NCBI GenBank assembly: GCA_030152625.1 | Contig: JASLJD010000050.1 | Span: 1 to 6,709, forward strand | From: Erysipelothrix sp. | GTDB lineage: Bacteria > Bacillota_I > Bacilli_A > Erysipelotrichales > Erysipelotrichaceae | DNA: 6,709 nt | Direction of reading: 5' to 3' | In this document: piece after piece, positions 5,328-6,709 of the stretch | How positions within the stretch are numbered: the first letter of the stretch is position 1 | Layout of the letters: each line of letters starts with the position of its first letter | Program-made: the position numbers and the translations under genes | Notes under the pieces: generated by a model | Databases searched by the model: none | Told to the model about the DNA's origin: nothing | The model's input: only the letters and a program-made list of their open reading frames with translations

Positions 5328-5933
5328 TTAGTCTTGAATAGGGACGGTTTCCACGAGATCTGCTGTCACAATCGTGCGGTATTCGTCATAAGTAATCTGC
5401 CGAGTACAAGTAACGAGTGTTAAACTTGCCTTATCAGGAGTATCATCCAAAACGGAAGTATCTGTATAGATGACTTCGAAAATATCTGTTATTTCATAAA
5501 TGTAGGTATTTTCTCGATCGGAAATTCTTATCTCATCGCCTTTTTCTAGTTGATCAAAGTTTCTAAAAACGCAGCTTGCACAACGACCGTTGTGTCCGGC
5601 AATGGCGAAGTTTCCTTTGTTTGGGGGTGTAGGGGAATGCTCCCAAGCAACGACATAACGATTTAAATAATCCCAGTTACTGGATTGGATGACAGGGTGA
5701 TTGACGTTAATTTTATCAATCTCAATTTTCCAAAGATCTTTTTCGAGGACTTCTTCAGGCATTTCAAAATCATCATCATCGGTCATCATTGGTGCTTCGA
5801 AAAAAGCTTGCATTTCTTTATCGATGGATCGCTTTTCCAGATAGGTCGATCCGTATTCAAAAATGATTAAAGCTAAACCGAGAACCATCAATAAAATACC
5901 CAAGGTTCTCATCTTATTATTCTTTTTTTTCAT
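5328..5933 (-). CDS. Sortase, class D-like cysteine transpeptidase
   Basis: Sortases cut a sorting signal in secreted proteins and join them to the cell wall or to pilin subunits on the outer membrane face. The 201-residue protein has a short basic N-terminus and one membrane segment (about 10-26), then an acidic stalk (DDDDFEMPEE, 52-61) and the sortase barrel. Catalytic residues are visible: His114 in AGHNG, Cys176 in TLVTC and Arg186 in DEYRTIV. Short length, an N-terminal anchor and the TLxTC motif suggest class D, but class A or E cannot be ruled out. An unusual Cys118-x-x-Cys121 pair sits just after the catalytic His. The gene runs opposite to its neighbours, and no LPXTG-type substrate is encoded nearby. 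The start is supported by AAAGGTGA before the ATG on the minus strand and by a promoter upstream. Confidence 0.9.
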   Translation of the reverse strand: MKKKNNKMRTLGILLMVLGLALIIFEYGSTYLEKRSIDKEMQAFFEAPMMTDDDDFEMPEEVLEKDLWKIEIDKINVNHPVIQSSNWDYLNRYVVAWEHSPTPPNKGNFAIAGHNGRCASCVFRNFDQLEKGDEIRISDRENTYIYEITDIFEVIYTDTSVLDDTPDKASLTLVTCTRQITYDEYRTIVTADLVETVPIQD

Positions 5934-5937
5934 AGTC

Positions 5938-5946
5938 TCACCTTTG
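5938..5946 (-). promoter_or_regulatory. Ribosome binding site of the sortase gene
   Basis: On the minus strand the sequence reads CAAAGGTGA, with the AGGTGA core ending 4 bases before the ATG whose complement lies at 5931-5933. It supports the chosen start ahead of the in-frame ATG at codon 8. Confidence 0.7.
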
Positions 5947-5949
5947 TTT

Positions 5950-5978
5950 ATTATATGAAATTAAATCAATAAAAACAA
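5950..5978 (-). promoter_or_regulatory. Promoter of the sortase gene
   Basis: On the minus strand TTGTTT (5973-5978) and TATAAT (5950-5955) are 17 bases apart. The -10 box is perfect and the -35 box matches at the key TTG. Transcription would start about 10 bases before the ribosome binding site core. Confidence 0.65.
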
Positions 5979-5990
5979 TAGATAAGAACA

Positions 5991-5999
5991 TGCTATAAT
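5991..5999 (+). promoter_or_regulatory. Extended -10 promoter for dnaX
   Basis: TGCTATAAT is an extended -10 element on the plus strand. No convincing -35 box lies 17 bases upstream. The predicted start near 6006 leaves only about 10 bases before the ATG at 6016. It lies back to back with the sortase promoter in an 82-bp divergent region. Confidence 0.6.
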
Positions 6000-6015
6000 T
6001 AGGATGGTGATGTCC

Positions 6016-6709
6016 ATGGCGTATCAATCGCTATATCGTAAATATCGCCCACAAAAATTTGAAGACATAGTGGGCCAAGATGTAATAATAAGAGTTCTTA
6101 GAAATGCGATTATCAAAAATAAAATTGCTCATGCTTACTTGTTTGCTGGTCCCCGAGGGACAGGTAAGACAAGCACAGCTAAAATCTTCGCTCAAGCTGT
6201 GAACTGTGAGCGTTTTAAGGATGATGTTTGTGGTGAATGTTCGAATTGTCAAGCACATAAAGTCGGGAATCATCCAGATATTATAGAAATGGATGCCGCA
6301 AGTAATAATGGTGTTGACGAAATTCGTAAAATTGTCGATCGAGTTAAATACACTCCGATTATGGGGAAATACAAAGTATATGTCATCGATGAAGTGCACA
6401 TGTTATCACAAGGAGCTTTTAATGCACTTTTGAAAACATTGGAAGAACCACCAGAGCATGTGATTTTTATTTTGGCGACAACAGAAATTCACAAAGTCTT
6501 GCCGACGATCATATCTCGTTGCCAACGTTTTGATTTTACTTATATTGACGATCGATCCATGACATCAAGATTAGAAAACATTTTAGTTGAAGAAAACCAT
6601 CGTTATGAAGATGAGGCGTTGGAGGCTGTTGTCCGATTATCTTCAGGTGGACTTCGGAATGCGTTAACTATTTTAGATCAAGCAATTGTTTATAGTGAAG
6701 ATATCATTT
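6016..6709 (+). CDS. dnaX: DNA polymerase III subunit gamma/tau, N-terminal part (partial)
   Basis: This is the ATPase of the clamp loader, which opens and loads the beta sliding clamp at the replication fork. The first 231 residues are visible; the gene runs off the right edge. MAYQSLYRKYRPQKFEDIVG is the classic start. Walker A is GPRGTGKT (45-52), the zinc module uses Cys64, Cys72, Cys75 and Cys78, DAASNNGVDEIR follows, Walker B is VIDEVH with Asp125 and Glu126, and the SRC motif (167-169) reads ISRCQRFDF. The sensor 2 motif is GGLRNAL (211-217) with Arg214; the residue after Arg is usually Asp, here Asn. In-frame starts also exist at 6004, 6007 and 6010, but ATG 6016 best matches homologues and follows GGTGAT. 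Whether a tau/gamma frameshift exists cannot be seen. Confidence 0.95.
   Translation, partial: MAYQSLYRKYRPQKFEDIVGQDVIIRVLRNAIIKNKIAHAYLFAGPRGTGKTSTAKIFAQAVNCERFKDDVCGECSNCQAHKVGNHPDIIEMDAASNNGVDEIRKIVDRVKYTPIMGKYKVYVIDEVHMLSQGAFNALLKTLEEPPEHVIFILATTEIHKVLPTIISRCQRFDFTYIDDRSMTSRLENILVEENHRYEDEALEAVVRLSSGGLRNALTILDQAIVYSEDII

Noticed and set aside
1..6709. CRISPR array, insertion sequence or phage element
   Set aside because: No regularly spaced repeats, transposase motifs or target duplications were seen. All long repeats found are parS, terminators or RNA stems.

Overview
The window is an origin-proximal housekeeping segment of a low-GC Gram-positive bacterium (Bacillota). The evidence is the gyrB-gyrA order, strong AGGAGG-type ribosome binding sites, a T-box riboswitch, AT-rich coding, two canonical parS sites, a sortase gene and dnaX. 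The SRP RNA is the short type without an Alu domain. That fits Lactobacillales or Erysipelotrichia-like lineages better than Bacillus, but the family cannot be fixed from this sequence.

Layout, left to right. (1) The last 54 codons of gyrB. (2) gyrA, whose frame is cut by one in-frame TAA at 1671-1673, exactly at the linker between the DNA breakage-reunion core and the C-terminal DNA-wrapping pinwheel. The rest of the gene continues in the same frame to 2663. The core carries Leu85 and Asn89, which correspond to the S83L and D87N fluoroquinolone-resistance substitutions in E. coli numbering. (3) A consensus sigma-A promoter overlapping the end of gyrA, followed by a serine T-box leader (specifier UCC, acceptor-binding bulge UGGC) and serS. 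(4) A parS site abutting the serS stop, then a promoter and an approximately 81-nt SRP RNA gene whose closing stem runs into a T-tract. (5) tadA fused in frame to a GNAT acetyltransferase domain; the last codons of the fusion are a second parS site. (6) A perfect 15-bp inverted repeat, a bidirectional terminator, filling the gap between the fusion gene and a convergent class D-like sortase gene on the minus strand. (7) A compact divergent promoter region and the first 231 codons of dnaX, which runs off the right edge.

The genes supply DNA topology (gyrase), replication clamp loading (DnaX), chromosome segregation sites (parS for ParB/Spo0J) and translation functions (SerRS, inosine-34 tRNA editing, SRP RNA). 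The sortase is the only accessory-looking gene and runs against the others. The main points to check are the split gyrA, its quinolone-resistance residues, the parS pair with one copy inside a coding tail, the TadA-GNAT fusion and the cysteine pair beside the sortase catalytic histidine. I see no CRISPR array, insertion sequence or phage gene.
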